Source: Parazoarcus communis
GTDB taxonomy: Bacteria; Pseudomonadota; Gammaproteobacteria; Burkholderiales; Rhodocyclaceae
NCBI RefSeq assembly: GCF_003111645.1
Contig: NZ_CP022187.1
Location: 3,224,001 to 3,288,000 of the forward strand
DNA: 64,000 nt
Direction of reading: 5' to 3'
Notes under the pieces: generated by a model
The model's input: only the letters and a program-made list of their open reading frames with translations
The model's database searches: none
Told to the model about the DNA's origin: nothing
Part shown: piece after piece, positions 1 through 8,759 of the stretch
Layout: every line of letters starts with the position of its first letter
Position numbering within the stretch: the first letter of the stretch is position 1
Position numbers and translations under genes: made by a program

Positions 1-5
1 GGGCA

Positions 6-1124
6 CTAGTCCCGAACGGGCGCTCCCTCTTTATGGAGGCGCTGGAACCGGTTGCCTGGCAGGCGAACGAGCACGGCCTCCAGTTCCATGGGCAGCAGGA
101 TGGCGTACAGCGCATCGACCGTCAAGCCGCAACGGAGCGCAAGGGTATCGATATCCATGGCCTCGTCACCCAGGGCCGCGAGCAGTTTCGAGGCCTCGGG
201 CGTGAGTGGCAATTGCGGCTGAGAGGGGGTGATCGGGGCCGCCGACGCGGCTTTTCGACGTGGTCGTGCGTGCGCGGGCGGCAGCGTATTCACTCGTCCC
301 CGCAGCTCCTCTAGCACGTCCTCGGCGGTCTCGACCAGTTTTGCCCCTTCCCTTATCAGGCGATGGCAGCCGCGCGCCAGCGGCGAGTGGATCGAGCCGG
401 GAATGGCAAACACTTCACGTCCGATCTCGGTGGCAAGTCTTGCGGTAATCAGAGAGCCGCTGCCGATTGCGGCTTCGACGACCAGCACGCCATGACTCAG
501 TCCGGCAATCAGGCGGTTTCGACGCGGAAAGTTGTGCCGCAAGGGCGGGGTGCCGAGGGCAAACTCGCTGACGATGGCACCGCTGGCAGCGATTTCGCGC
601 GCAAGCGCGGCGTTGCCGGCGGGATAGATGCGATCGGCGCCGGTACCGATCACCGCCACCGTGCTGCCCTCGCCGCTCGAGAGTGCGCCCCGGTGGGCCG
701 CGGCGTCGATACCGAGGGCCAGGCCGCTGATGATGGTGAGCTGTGCCTCGCTCAGGCTGCGGGCAAAGGCTTCCGCGTTTGCCACGCCCTGGGCAGTGGA
801 CGAGCGCGCGCCGACAATGGCCAGCCCGGGACGGTTGAGCAGTGCCGGATCGCCCTTCACGTAGAGCAGGATGGGGGGATCGGCGGTGTCGAGGAGTGAC
901 TGCGGATAGGCGCTGTCGGCCAGCGTGAGAATGTGATTGCCGGCTTCGGCGGACCACGCCAGTGCGGCATCGACTGCGGTGCGCTCGCACGGGGCCAGGA
1001 GCAGATCGGCGCCCTCGCCACCGATCACCGCTGCAATCGAACTGCGGCTGTGCGCGAAGATCCCCGATGGGAGACCGAATGCGGCCAGCAGCTTGCGCTG
1101 GCGCTCAGGGCCCAGGCCGGGCAC
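6..1124 (-). CDS. dprA: DNA-processing protein DprA
   Basis: DprA loads RecA onto incoming single-stranded DNA during natural transformation. The Rossmann-like core is clear: an IVGARSST segment, SGLALGIDAAAHRGAL, the nucleotide-binding VIGTGADRIYPAGN stretch, FPRRNRLIAGLS and VVEAAIGSGSLITARLA. A C-terminal winged-helix-like region (about residues 310-365) follows a basic linker. The GTG at 1124 is the first standard start, but the same frame upstream encodes a DprA-like helix (AAWLRLALVPGLG) and stays open to a CTG at 1185-1187 that overlaps the stop of the upstream LysM gene. The true N-terminus is therefore probably about 21 residues longer and may use a rare start. Confidence 0.93.
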   Translation of the reverse strand: MPGLGPERQRKLLAAFGLPSGIFAHSRSSIAAVIGGEGADLLLAPCERTAVDAALAWSAEAGNHILTLADSAYPQSLLDTADPPILLYVKGDPALLNRPGLAIVGARSSTAQGVANAEAFARSLSEAQLTIISGLALGIDAAAHRGALSSGEGSTVAVIGTGADRIYPAGNAALAREIAASGAIVSEFALGTPPLRHNFPRRNRLIAGLSHGVLVVEAAIGSGSLITARLATEIGREVFAIPGSIHSPLARGCHRLIREGAKLVETAEDVLEELRGRVNTLPPAHARPRRKAASAAPITPSQPQLPLTPEASKLLAALGDEAMDIDTLALRCGLTVDALYAILLPMELEAVLVRLPGNRFQRLHKEGAPVRD

Positions 1125-1183
1125 CAGCGCCAGTCTCAGCCAGGCGGCCAGCTCTGCGCTGTCCGCCGTTAGAGCGTTTTCGG

Positions 1184-2206
1184 TCAGGGTTTGCGAGCGC
1201 CGTCAGCGATTGAAACCTGCCCGTCGGAATCCATCACCAGGGCGTAGGAAACACGTTCGAAGGTGCGGAACACGAACACCAGGCCATAGCGTTTCTCGGG
1301 AAGCTGATAGGTCTCCTTGACGCCGTCTTCCTTGTACTCGGCAATACCCCGGTTGCGATACAGGGCCAGCACATGACCGCGTTCAATACCGTCACGCTCA
1401 CCGACGTTGAGGGAGACCACGTTTAGCCTGCCGGTTTCGGCCACGCCGCGGTAAATCGACATGACGCGACCGTCGACAGGATTCTCCGGCGCATGCGGAA
1501 CAAAGGAGAACACGTTCGGGCGTTCGCTCGGCAGCATCAGGTCGCCGACGCCGATCTCCTCGACGGAATCGACGATCTCGAGAGTGACCGGATCGCTGCG
1601 CTCGGAGACGCGCGCGGCACCCAGATAGGCTGCCTCGTAGGCGACGATCTCACCGGTGATGGGATCATTCAGCGGCGTGGCCGGGCGAAAGATCTGCCAT
1701 ACATCCGCATCGTCGCTGACGTTCTTGGCAAAGACGGTGTCACCGGTGCCCGTGAATACGCGATTGGTTTCGGTCGCGATGATCGTGGCCGCGCCCTGCA
1801 GACGGGCCTCGTCCACGACGAGGGGCTTGTTCAGGAAGGGCTCGATCACATTCAGCGGAATGCTGGGGAGCTCGTTGCCGAGCGTTTCCTCGTAGATCTG
1901 CGGCAGGCGCTTGTCGATGCCCAGGCGCTTGCCGATGCTGAGCCACGGGCCGCTGCGATCGAGGTGCACGATCTGGCCGGGATAGATCAGGTGCGGATTG
2001 CGGATCTGGTCGCGGTTCATGCGCCAGACTTCAGGCCAGCGCCACGGCTGCTTGAGGAAGCGTCCGGAGATGCCCCACAGGGTGTCGCCCTTGACCACGG
2101 TGTAGGAGTCCGGCGCATCGTCTGCAATCTCTGCGCCCTGGGCGGCCGCAGTGTTGCTGACAAGGGTCGCAATGCAGACGATGAGAGGGAATATAATTCG
2201 TATCAT
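1184..2206 (-). CDS. LysM peptidoglycan-binding exported protein
   Basis: This is an exported protein with an N-terminal signal peptide (hydrophobic run, then a TAAAQG cleavage region) and one LysM domain directly after it (YTVVKGDTLWGIS through LIYPGQIVHLD). LysM domains bind the glycan strands of peptidoglycan. The remaining 250 or so residues have no motif I recognise. An in-frame ATG at 2236 would add ten residues, but the ATG at 2206 sits directly before the signal sequence. The gene ends next to dprA (overlapping if dprA starts at 1187), so the two are probably cotranscribed. LysM-dprA divergent from def-fmt is a familiar betaproteobacterial arrangement. Confidence 0.85.
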   Translation of the reverse strand: MIRIIFPLIVCIATLVSNTAAAQGAEIADDAPDSYTVVKGDTLWGISGRFLKQPWRWPEVWRMNRDQIRNPHLIYPGQIVHLDRSGPWLSIGKRLGIDKRLPQIYEETLGNELPSIPLNVIEPFLNKPLVVDEARLQGAATIIATETNRVFTGTGDTVFAKNVSDDADVWQIFRPATPLNDPITGEIVAYEAAYLGAARVSERSDPVTLEIVDSVEEIGVGDLMLPSERPNVFSFVPHAPENPVDGRVMSIYRGVAETGRLNVVSLNVGERDGIERGHVLALYRNRGIAEYKEDGVKETYQLPEKRYGLVFVFRTFERVSYALVMDSDGQVSIADGARKP

Positions 2207-2371
2207 TGCTCGCTTCCGGTTGATGCGGGTCGGCACGAGCCGGCCCGGAACGCAAATGGCCGGCGAGCGTCGAAGAAGACATACCCCTATACGACGTCAG
2301 GCGCAGCACATGGTCATTCATGTCAAAGCGCTTGAAATTCTGCACTTAAAGGCTTATCGCGGCAAGCATTT

Positions 2372-2875
2372 ATGGCTCTACTACCAATACTCCGTTTCCC
2401 CGATCCCCGTCTGCATACGCGCGCGACCGAAGTCGCCGTTGTGGACGATTCCATTCGCCAGTTGGTCAAGGACATGGCTGAAACCATGTACGAGGCACCC
2501 GGCATCGGACTGGCGGCAACCCAGGTCGATGTTCACAAGCGCGTCGTGGTGATCGACATCAGCGAGGACCAGACCGGGCTGATGGCATTGATCAATGCGG
2601 AAATCATCGAGCGCAGCGGCGAGCAGGTATGTGAAGAGGGCTGCCTTTCTGTACCGGGCGTCTACGAAAAGGTGACCCGCGCGGAGCGCGTCAGGGTGAA
2701 GGCGCTCAACGAAAAGGGCGAGCCCTTCGAGCTCGAGGCAGAGGGACTGCTGGCGGTGTGCATCCAGCACGAACTGGATCACCTCGAAGGCAAGGTATTC
2801 GTCGAATACCTGTCGCAGCTCAAGCTGGGCCGGATCAAGAGCCGCCTGGCCAAGAAAGCCCGAATCACCGCCTGA
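2372..2875 (+). CDS. def: Peptide deformylase
   Basis: Peptide deformylase removes the N-formyl group from nascent proteins. All three signature motifs are present: GIGLAATQ at residues 44-51, EGCLS with metal ligand Cys91, and QHELDHLEG with His133 and His137 plus the catalytic Glu. The length of 167 residues is normal. It is 22 bases upstream of fmt, whose product adds the formyl group that Def removes. No clear Shine-Dalgarno sequence precedes the ATG. A weak TTGAAA-N16-TTATCG promoter at about 2332-2359 would give a very short leader, so this mRNA may be leaderless or nearly so (inference). Confidence 0.97.
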   Translation: MALLPILRFPDPRLHTRATEVAVVDDSIRQLVKDMAETMYEAPGIGLAATQVDVHKRVVVIDISEDQTGLMALINAEIIERSGEQVCEEGCLSVPGVYEKVTRAERVRVKALNEKGEPFELEAEGLLAVCIQHELDHLEGKVFVEYLSQLKLGRIKSRLAKKARITA

Positions 2876-2897
2876 GCGCGGACTGCCAGAGAAACCG

Positions 2898-3860
2898 ATG
2901 ACGACGACCCTCCCCCTGCGCGTGGCCTTCGCAGGCACGCCGGATTTCGCGGCGCGCGCGCTTGAAGCGATTATCGACGCCGGCTTCGACGTGCCGCTCG
3001 TCCTCACCCAGCCCGACCGCCCCGCCGGACGCGGCATGAAACTCACGCCCAGCGCGGTCAAGCAGGTTGCGCTGAAGCACGGCATCGACGTCGACCAGCC
3101 CGAGCGCCTGCGCACGGCAGAGCAGCGTGCCCGCCTTGCCGAGTGCACGCCGGACGTGCTGGTGGTTGCCGCCTACGGCCTGATCCTGCCGCCCGAGGTG
3201 CTGCAGTTGCCGCGTCTGGGTTGTCTCAACATCCACGCCTCTCTGTTGCCGCGCTGGCGCGGCGCGGCGCCGATCCACCGTGCGATCGAGGCGGGTGATG
3301 TCGAGACCGGCATCACCATCATGCAGATGGACGAAGGGCTCGATACCGGGCCGATGCTGATGCGGCACGTGTTGCCGATCGCCGCAGACGACACCACCGG
3401 CAGTCTGCACGACAAGCTCGCACTGCTCGGCGCCGGCGATATCGTCGAGACGCTGCGTCTCCTGCCCGAGGGCGAGCTCAGGGCACAGCCGCAGCCGCTC
3501 GAAGGCGTGACCTACGCCAGCAAGATCGGCCGCACCGACGCGGAGATCGACTGGCAGCGCCCTGCACGCGAGCTCGAACGTGCGGTGCGGGCCTTCAATC
3601 CGTTCCCGGGGGCGGTGGGACATCTGCACGAGACCCCGATCAAGGTCTGGTCTGCGCACCTCGTCGACGCGGGTGGCGAGCCGGGGCAGGTGGTGCGGGC
3701 GGATGAAGCCGGTGTGGTCATTGCCTGTGGCGAGGCTGCGCTGTGTTTCACCGTCATGCAGCGGCCGGGCAGCAGACGCATGGGTGCAGGGGAATTTCTG
3801 CGCGGTTTCGCAGTCAATGCGGGTGACAGGTTTACCGTCGGGAATCCGGCAGCTGCTTGA
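2898..3860 (+). CDS. fmt: Methionyl-tRNA formyltransferase
   Basis: Fmt formylates Met-tRNA for translation initiation using 10-formyl-tetrahydrofolate. The N-terminal formyltransferase domain begins [12 protein letters not shown]. It carries the catalytic set Asn111-x-His113 followed by the [11 protein letters not shown] loop, and Asp150 in GLDTGPML. The C-terminal OB-fold-like domain starts near residue 205 ([14 protein letters not shown]). The length of 320 residues is typical, and it is directly downstream of def. Confidence 0.97.
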   Translation: MTTTLPLRVAFAGTPDFAARALEAIIDAGFDVPLVLTQPDRPAGRGMKLTPSAVKQVALKHGIDVDQPERLRTAEQRARLAECTPDVLVVAAYGLILPPEVLQLPRLGCLNIHASLLPRWRGAAPIHRAIEAGDVETGITIMQMDEGLDTGPMLMRHVLPIAADDTTGSLHDKLALLGAGDIVETLRLLPEGELRAQPQPLEGVTYASKIGRTDAEIDWQRPARELERAVRAFNPFPGAVGHLHETPIKVWSAHLVDAGGEPGQVVRADEAGVVIACGEAALCFTVMQRPGSRRMGAGEFLRGFAVNAGDRFTVGNPAAA

Positions 3861-3919
3861 TTTTCCGGTAATTGCCTCCATCTATCGCGCAAACCCAACG
3901 TTCTTGAGGAACATGATCA

Positions 3920-4762
3920 ATGTTTGGAAACTGGATGAAAACCTCCATCCTGATGGCCGGTATCGTCGCCCTGTTCGGCGTCGTCGGTGGTGCCATCGGG
4001 GGCCAGCAGGGCATGCTGATCGCGCTGCTGCTGGGCGGCGGCATGAATCTGTGGGCCTACTGGTTCTCGGACAAGGCGGTGCTCAAGATGTACAACGCCC
4101 GTCAGGTCGATGAGAGCAGCTCGCCCTATCTTTACAACATGGTGCGCGATCTGTCGCAGCGTGCCGGCCTGCCCATGCCCAAGGTCTACATCATCGACGA
4201 AGACCAGCCCAACGCCTTTGCCACCGGCCGCAATCCGGAGCACGCCGCGGTGGCGGCCACGTCGGGCATCATGCGCATGCTCTCCGAGCGCGAACTGCGC
4301 GGCGTGATGGCGCACGAACTGGCGCACGTGAAGAACCGCGACATCCTGATCTCGACCATCTCTGCCACGGTGGCCGGCGCGATCTCCTCGCTCGCCCAGT
4401 TCGGCATGTTCTTCGGCGGATCGCGTGATGGTGAAAACCGTCCGAACCCGATCGTCTCCATCATCGTCATGCTGATGGCGCCGATTGCGGGCATGCTCAT
4501 CCAGATGGCGATCAGCCGCACCCGCGAGTTCGGTGCCGACCGCGGTGGTGCCGAGATTTCGGGCGATCCCGATGCCCTGGCCAGCGCGCTGACCAAGATC
4601 GACGCCTTCGCCCGCGGCATTCCGATGCACGCTGCCGAAGCGCATCCGGAGACTGCACAGATGATGATCATGAATCCGCTGTCCGGCGGCGGTCTGCGTG
4701 GGCTGTTCTCCACCCATCCGGCGACCGAGGAACGCGTCGCCAAGTTGCGCGCGATGCGCTGA
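3920..4762 (+). CDS. htpX: Zinc protease HtpX homolog
   Basis: HtpX is an inner-membrane zinc metalloprotease for quality control of membrane proteins. Two N-terminal transmembrane segments lie at about residues 8-28 and 32-48. The [10 protein letters not shown] motif supplies His132, Glu133 and His136, and [13 protein letters not shown] supplies the downstream Glu ligand. Two more hydrophobic segments fall between about residues 145 and 205. The closing [14 protein letters not shown] is typical of the family. It follows def-fmt after 59 bases and may share their transcript. Confidence 0.96.
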   Translation: MFGNWMKTSILMAGIVALFGVVGGAIGGQQGMLIALLLGGGMNLWAYWFSDKAVLKMYNARQVDESSSPYLYNMVRDLSQRAGLPMPKVYIIDEDQPNAFATGRNPEHAAVAATSGIMRMLSERELRGVMAHELAHVKNRDILISTISATVAGAISSLAQFGMFFGGSRDGENRPNPIVSIIVMLMAPIAGMLIQMAISRTREFGADRGGAEISGDPDALASALTKIDAFARGIPMHAAEAHPETAQMMIMNPLSGGGLRGLFSTHPATEERVAKLRAMR

Positions 4763-4799
4763 GCATCTTCCTGGCTGCCCGTGAGGCGGCGTGATACCG

Positions 4800-4838
4800 G
4801 TCGGGGCAGGTGATCCATCTTCGGATCCCTGCCCCGAC
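4800..4838. repeat. Long inverted repeat after htpX, possible terminator
   Basis: Arms GTCGGGGCAGG and CCTGCCCCGAC are perfectly complementary, with a second inner GATCC/GGATC pairing around a short ATCTTC loop. No T-run follows, so this is not a canonical intrinsic terminator. It may stabilise the 3' end of the def-fmt-htpX transcript. Confidence 0.5.
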
Positions 4839-5001
4839 TGCTTTGCAATCTCCTAGAATCACGGCTTCGGGCAGGTTTTTGGCCTTTCCGAAGCGGCGGT
4901 CTGAGTACTGCCATCCAAGCGCCTGCCCGCGAGGGCCGGCATAAAAGCGTGCCGGCGGCTTCCCGCACCGGTGCTGTAACCGACAAATCGGGAGCAACAA
5001 C
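4839..5001 (+). promoter_or_regulatory. Structured-looking leader before the TlpA operon
   Basis: This gene-free stretch holds several local pairings: GGGCAGG near 4879 with CCTGCCC near 4922, a perfect 7-bp hairpin at 4935-4956 (GCCGGCA...TGCCGGC), and a small CCGA-CAAA-TCGG hairpin at 4980-4991. The last overlaps the GGAG ribosome-binding site of the next small ORF. I do not recognise a known riboswitch class. Confidence 0.35.
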
Positions 5002-5130
5002 ATGTCATCCATTGAATACGCCTCCAGCAGGCGTGTTTGCGCTCGCGCTGCGCCTGGCGCGAGCCCTCCGAAACCTGCACACATCGGCGGCAGCGTGCCG
5101 GCCCACTCCGAACCGGATCGCGGCCGGTGA
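5002..5130 (+). CDS. Small upstream ORF (42 aa) translationally coupled to tlpA-like gene
   Basis: ATG at 5002 is preceded by GGAG at 4991-4994. The ORF runs 42 codons (begins MSSIEYASSRRVC, rich in Arg, Ala, Ser and Pro) and ends in a TGA that overlaps the GTG start of the thioredoxin-like gene as GTGA. The product has no recognisable domain. The arrangement looks like a leader peptide or translational coupler; that role is inferred only from the good SD and the stop/start overlap. Confidence 0.4.
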   Translation: MSSIEYASSRRVCARAAPGASPPKPAHIGGSVPAHSEPDRGR

Positions 5131-5648
5131 AGACTGGCCGCACAGTCGGCCGCACCCTGCTCGCCAGCCTTGCCTTTGCCCTGTCGCTGCCGTTTGGCGC
5201 ACAGGCGAACGGGCTTGAGACCATTGATCAGCTGCCACCCTTTCCGCCCGCCCTGCTCAAGGCGCTCGATGGTGTGCGCGGCAAGGCGGTGATGGTCAAT
5301 TTCTGGGCGAGCTGGTGCGGGCCGTGTCGTGACGAGATGCCGGCCTTGGTCGAGCTCGACGAGGCCGAGCCAGGCATGGTGCTGATCACCGTCGCCGTGG
5401 CCGACCGTGCAGCCGATACCCGTCGCTTTCTCGATGATCACCTGCTCGACACGCTCGTCGTGATCGCCGATCACGATCAGGCGATCTCCCGCCAGTGGGG
5501 TGTGCGCACCATCCCCACCACCTATGTGCTCGACACGTCGCACCAGCCCCGGCTGCGCGTGCGCGGCGAAGCCGACTGGCGCGATGCAGCCGTGCGCAGC
5601 CGCGTCCTCAAGGCTGCCGGCTTCGACAAACGAATGAACCCCAATTGA
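5127..5648 (+). CDS. TlpA-like periplasmic thioredoxin
   Basis: This is a thioredoxin-fold protein with an N-terminal signal or anchor segment (residues 9-27 of the GTG-start form). The active site is WASWCGPC with Cys64 and Cys67, typical of TlpA/ResA reductases that act on periplasmic disulfides. The cis-proline loop is in VRTIPTTYVLD. The frame is open back to 5037, but the residues encoded there are arginine-rich and unlike an export signal, so the GTG at 5127 is preferred. Fourteen bases separate it from the downstream transglutaminase-like gene, suggesting one operon. Confidence 0.85.
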   Translation: MKTGRTVGRTLLASLAFALSLPFGAQANGLETIDQLPPFPPALLKALDGVRGKAVMVNFWASWCGPCRDEMPALVELDEAEPGMVLITVAVADRAADTRRFLDDHLLDTLVVIADHDQAISRQWGVRTIPTTYVLDTSHQPRLRVRGEADWRDAAVRSRVLKAAGFDKRMNPN

Positions 5649-5662
5649 AAGGAAGCACACTG

Positions 5663-6784
5663 ATGAACCGTCGCAATTTTCTCAAGACCACCACGCTTGC
5701 CGCCACCCTGGCCATGCCCGCCCTGACCGCGAAGGCCGCTGTTGGCGCGACCCCGGCTGCACCGTTTGCGCCCAGTCCCGAGGCCGGCTGGCGCACCTTC
5801 GAGCTGACCAGCCACATCGAACCGCAGCTGACGGATGGCGTGCTGCGCGCATGGGTGCCGCTGCCTTCGGTTGATGCTGCGGAGTGGTTCCGGCCGATGG
5901 GCAACCTGTGGCAGGGCAACGCCAGTGTGATGCGGGTCGAGACCGACCCCGTCTACGGCGCTTCCATGCTCTACGCCGAGTGGGCGCCGGATACGGCCAA
6001 GCCCCAGCTGGAAGTCGTCAGCCGTTTCGCCACCCGCGATCGCGCCATCGATTTCAGCCGCCCGGCGGCCAGTCCGGTTGAACTCTCGGCTGCCGAGTTC
6101 GACCTCTACACCCGTGCCACCGAGCTGCTGCCCACCGACGCCATCGTGCGCGACACCGCGCTCGAGATCACCCGCGGCGCGAGCACCGACGAGGACAAGG
6201 CGCGCGCGATCTACGAGTGGGTGGTGGACAACACCTTCCGCAATCCCAAGACCCGTGGCTGCGGTGTCGGCGACATTCGCACCATGCTCGAAACCCGTGA
6301 CCTGTCTGGGAAGTGCGCCGATCTCAACACCCTGTATGTCGGCCTCGCCCGTGCCGTCGGACTGCCGTCGCGAGATGTCTACGGCGTGCGCGTGGCCGAC
6401 TCGCGTTTCGGCTACAAGAGCCTGGGCAAGAGTGGCGATGTGTCGAAGGCGCAGCACTGCCGCGCCGAAGTGTTTCTGTCGCGCTTTGGCTGGGTGCCGG
6501 TCGATCCCGCCGACGTGCGCAAGGTCGTGCTCGAAGAGCCGCCGGGCAAGCTCGCGCTCGACGACGCCAAGGTGGTTGCGGCGCGCAAGCAGTTGTTTGG
6601 TGCGTGGGAGACCAACTGGCTGGCCTATAACTACGGCCATGACCTGAAGCTCCCCGGCAGCACTGGACCGGTCGTGCCTTTCCTGATGTATCCACAGGGC
6701 GAGAACGCGGCGGGTCGCTTCGACAGCCTCGATCCTGCCGCTTTCCGCTACACCCTGACTTCGCGCGAACTGATTGCGGCCTGA
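5663..6784 (+). CDS. Exported transglutaminase-like (cysteine protease fold) protein
   Basis: The protein begins with a twin-arginine signal (MNRRNFLKTTTLAAT), so it is probably exported folded by Tat. A transglutaminase-like domain carries a full papain-type triad: Cys218 in SGKCADLNTL, His265 in AQHCRAEVF and Asp281 in WVPVDPADVRK. The start at 5663 follows an AAAGGAAG ribosome-binding site. The substrate is unknown; bacterial members of this fold include peptidases and amidases. Co-occurrence with the upstream TlpA-like protein suggests a redox partner keeping Cys218 reduced, which is inference. Confidence 0.85.
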   Translation: MNRRNFLKTTTLAATLAMPALTAKAAVGATPAAPFAPSPEAGWRTFELTSHIEPQLTDGVLRAWVPLPSVDAAEWFRPMGNLWQGNASVMRVETDPVYGASMLYAEWAPDTAKPQLEVVSRFATRDRAIDFSRPAASPVELSAAEFDLYTRATELLPTDAIVRDTALEITRGASTDEDKARAIYEWVVDNTFRNPKTRGCGVGDIRTMLETRDLSGKCADLNTLYVGLARAVGLPSRDVYGVRVADSRFGYKSLGKSGDVSKAQHCRAEVFLSRFGWVPVDPADVRKVVLEEPPGKLALDDAKVVAARKQLFGAWETNWLAYNYGHDLKLPGSTGPVVPFLMYPQGENAAGRFDSLDPAAFRYTLTSRELIAA

Positions 6785-6805
6785 CCGGATCATCCCGCAA
6801 AGCAG

Positions 6806-6844
6806 AACGCCGCCGATGTTGCTCGACATCGGCGGCGTTTTTTT
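6806..6844 (+). terminator. Rho-independent terminator
   Basis: A perfect 14-bp stem (AACGCCGCCGATGT / ACATCGGCGGCGTT) with a TGCTCG loop is followed by a T-run. It ends the TlpA/transglutaminase-like operon 22 bases after the stop codon. Confidence 0.93.
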
Positions 6845-6886
6845 CTATGTTCTCTTACGATTGTTCAAGTAGTCAGGAGTCGCGTC

Positions 6887-7771
6887 ATGCTTTCAAACAC
6901 CCGTAATGCGCTTGGTCTTGCACTGTTGCTGGCGCTGGGTGGCGCTGCGCCGATGCCCGCCTTCGCCCAGGCCCCGACTGCCGACACCCAGCGCCTGTCC
7001 GAGCAATGGGACGAAAAGCGTGCAACGACGCTGCTCGATCGTGCGGTCGCCCACATCGAGGCCAAGGGCAAGGACGGTGTGACGGATTTCAGCCGTCAGG
7101 GCAGCTTTGTCGATGGCGATCTGTATGTTTACGCGCTCGCCGACGACGGACGCTTTCTCGCCAGCGGCGGATCGTCCGCTGCCCTGATCGGCAGCAAGGT
7201 CACGGAGCAGACCGATGCGGGCGGCAAGGCCTTCTTTCGCGAAATTCTCGATCTCGCGGCGGCCAAGGGCAGCGGCCGGGTGGAGTACCGCTGGCTGAAT
7301 CCGGTACAGAACCGCGAAGAGCCCAAGGTGACGCTGTTCCGCAAGGTCGGCGATGTCATCGTGGCCGTCGGCTTCTATTCGCCAAGGGCCAGCGCTGCAC
7401 AGGCCCGCGATTTGCTCGACCGTGCGGCGGAAGCCCTGGCGGCGGATGCTTCGGTTGCGCTGGCCGATTTTCAGCGCATCGGGGGCAAGTTCACGCAGGA
7501 CGATCTGTATGTGCTGGTGGTGAATATGGAAGACGGACGCTTCCTCGCCCATGGCGCCAGTCCGGCGCTGATCGGGCGCAACGGTCACGACCTGCGCGAT
7601 CCCAAGGGCAAGGCGGTCATTACCGACATGATCAATATTGCGCGCAGGAAAGGCGCAGGCGAACTCGATTATGTCTGGCGCAACCCCACCACCGCCAAGG
7701 TCGAGAGCAAGCACACGTATTTTCGCGCTGTCGACGGCAAGCTCGTTGGTGTAGGCTATTACACCCGCTGA
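6887..7771 (+). CDS. Periplasmic tandem Cache-domain protein
   Basis: A signal peptide (cleavage near PAFAQA) is followed by two similar Cache-like sensor repeats, about residues 45-165 and 175-294. Matching elements recur in both: a DLYVYAL/DLYVLVV strand, DGRFLA, a SAALIGSK/SPALIGRN turn, then KGSGRVEYRWLNP versus KGAGELDYVWRNP and a closing VGFYSPR versus VGYYTR. Cache domains bind small ligands outside the cell. There is no transmembrane or output domain, so this is a free periplasmic ligand-binding protein whose partner is unknown. It stands between two terminators with tpx. Confidence 0.8.
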   Translation: MLSNTRNALGLALLLALGGAAPMPAFAQAPTADTQRLSEQWDEKRATTLLDRAVAHIEAKGKDGVTDFSRQGSFVDGDLYVYALADDGRFLASGGSSAALIGSKVTEQTDAGGKAFFREILDLAAAKGSGRVEYRWLNPVQNREEPKVTLFRKVGDVIVAVGFYSPRASAAQARDLLDRAAEALAADASVALADFQRIGGKFTQDDLYVLVVNMEDGRFLAHGASPALIGRNGHDLRDPKGKAVITDMINIARRKGAGELDYVWRNPTTAKVESKHTYFRAVDGKLVGVGYYTR

Positions 7772-7822
7772 CCGGCGCCACCCACAGAGCCCGGCAGCCC
7801 CACCCCTGAAGAGGACATCAAC

Positions 7823-8323
7823 ATGAGCACAGTAACCCTGGGCGGTAACGCCATCGAAATCGCCGGCAGCTTCCCGCAGGTCGGCGCTACCGCGCCCGCA
7901 TTCAGTCTGACCGCTGCCGATCTGCAGGATGTCGGCCTCGATGCCTTTGCCGGCAAGCGCAAGGTGCTGAACATCGTCCCCAGCCTGGATACCCCGACCT
8001 GCGCCACCTCCACGCGCAAGTTCAACGCCGAAGCCGGCAGTCTGGACAACACCGTGGTATTGGTTGTTTCGGCCGACCTGCCCTTTGCCGCCAAGCGCTT
8101 CTGCGTTGCCGAAGGCCTGGACAACGTGCAGACGCTGTCGACCTTCCGCAGCGCAGGTTTCGCGACCGACTACGGCGTCGCCATCACCTCCGGCCCGCTC
8201 ACCGGCGTGACCGCGCGCGCAGTCGTGGTGCTTGACGCCGACAACAAGGTGATCCATTCCGAACTCGTGTCCGAGATCAAGAACGAGCCCGATTACGCTG
8301 CTGCACTGGCGGTGCTGAAGTAA
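7823..8323 (+). CDS. tpx: Thiol peroxidase
   Basis: This is an atypical 2-Cys peroxiredoxin that reduces hydroperoxides, normally recycled by thioredoxin. The peroxidatic Cys60 is in [14 protein letters not shown] and the resolving Cys94 in [12 protein letters not shown], the spacing expected for Tpx. The length of 166 residues is normal. A GAAGAGG ribosome-binding site precedes the ATG. A terminator follows 43 bases after the stop. Confidence 0.97.
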   Translation: MSTVTLGGNAIEIAGSFPQVGATAPAFSLTAADLQDVGLDAFAGKRKVLNIVPSLDTPTCATSTRKFNAEAGSLDNTVVLVVSADLPFAAKRFCVAEGLDNVQTLSTFRSAGFATDYGVAITSGPLTGVTARAVVVLDADNKVIHSELVSEIKNEPDYAAALAVLK

Positions 8324-8366
8324 GTCTGGGTCGTTCGTGTCGTCCGCCCGCGCGGCGGCGAAGCCG

Positions 8367-8402
8367 AAAAGGGGTGCCATCCGCTGGGAGGCACCCCTTT
8401 TC
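8367..8402 (+). terminator. Rho-independent terminator after tpx
   Basis: The stem AAAAGGGGTGCC / GGCACCCCTTTT has an 11-base loop and ends in a short T-run. The A/T flanks on both sides could make it work in either direction. Confidence 0.88.
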
Positions 8403-8696
8403 GCATTCCGACGCCCCCTTTTCCATGCATTCAGCCCGTCCTTCTCGGATTTCGACGCTTTTTGGGCGCTGCCATGGAACCAGTTGCGCGAATTCATGGG
8501 GCCAGATTCTTTCACCCGGGCCACAAAGGGGGTGGATCAGTGGCGACAGGCACCGGATTTCATGCTGTTGCAGTGCAATATATTCGTGCGTCAGCTGGCT
8601 GCCACGCACCGCCTCAGTGCCTGCAAGTCCTTGATTGACTTGGATGTGGCAGCATCTTTGGGATTCGCCGGGGTGGTACGGGATCTGCTTAGGACT

Positions 8697-8724
8697 TGTC
8701 TGGCTCCATCGATGGGGCCAGACA
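8697..8724. promoter_or_regulatory. 28-bp near-perfect palindrome, probable MocR operator
   Basis: Arms TGTCTGGC (8697-8704) and GCCAGACA (8717-8724) flank the self-complementary CCATCGATGG. Only one base pair of the 28-bp palindrome is mismatched. A second 12-bp palindrome GGTCCTTGGACC lies at 8730-8741. The 11-base word ATGGGGCCAGA within the operator also occurs at 8496-8506. All sit upstream of the MocR gene at 8760, so autoregulation is likely. The rest of the gap 8403-8696 shows no convincing gene. Confidence 0.6.
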
Positions 8725-8759
8725 ACCACGGTCCTTGGACCACTACCGGAGCGGGTGCC

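Noticed and set aside
4839-5001. Known riboswitch class (TPP, cobalamin, Moco) in the leader before the TlpA-like gene
   Set aside because: Local hairpins exist but no consensus core of these classes could be recognised by eye.
8337-8759. N-terminal extension of the MocR ORF by 141 codons
   Set aside because: It would cover the tpx terminator and the 28-bp palindrome, and the residues do not resemble the family.
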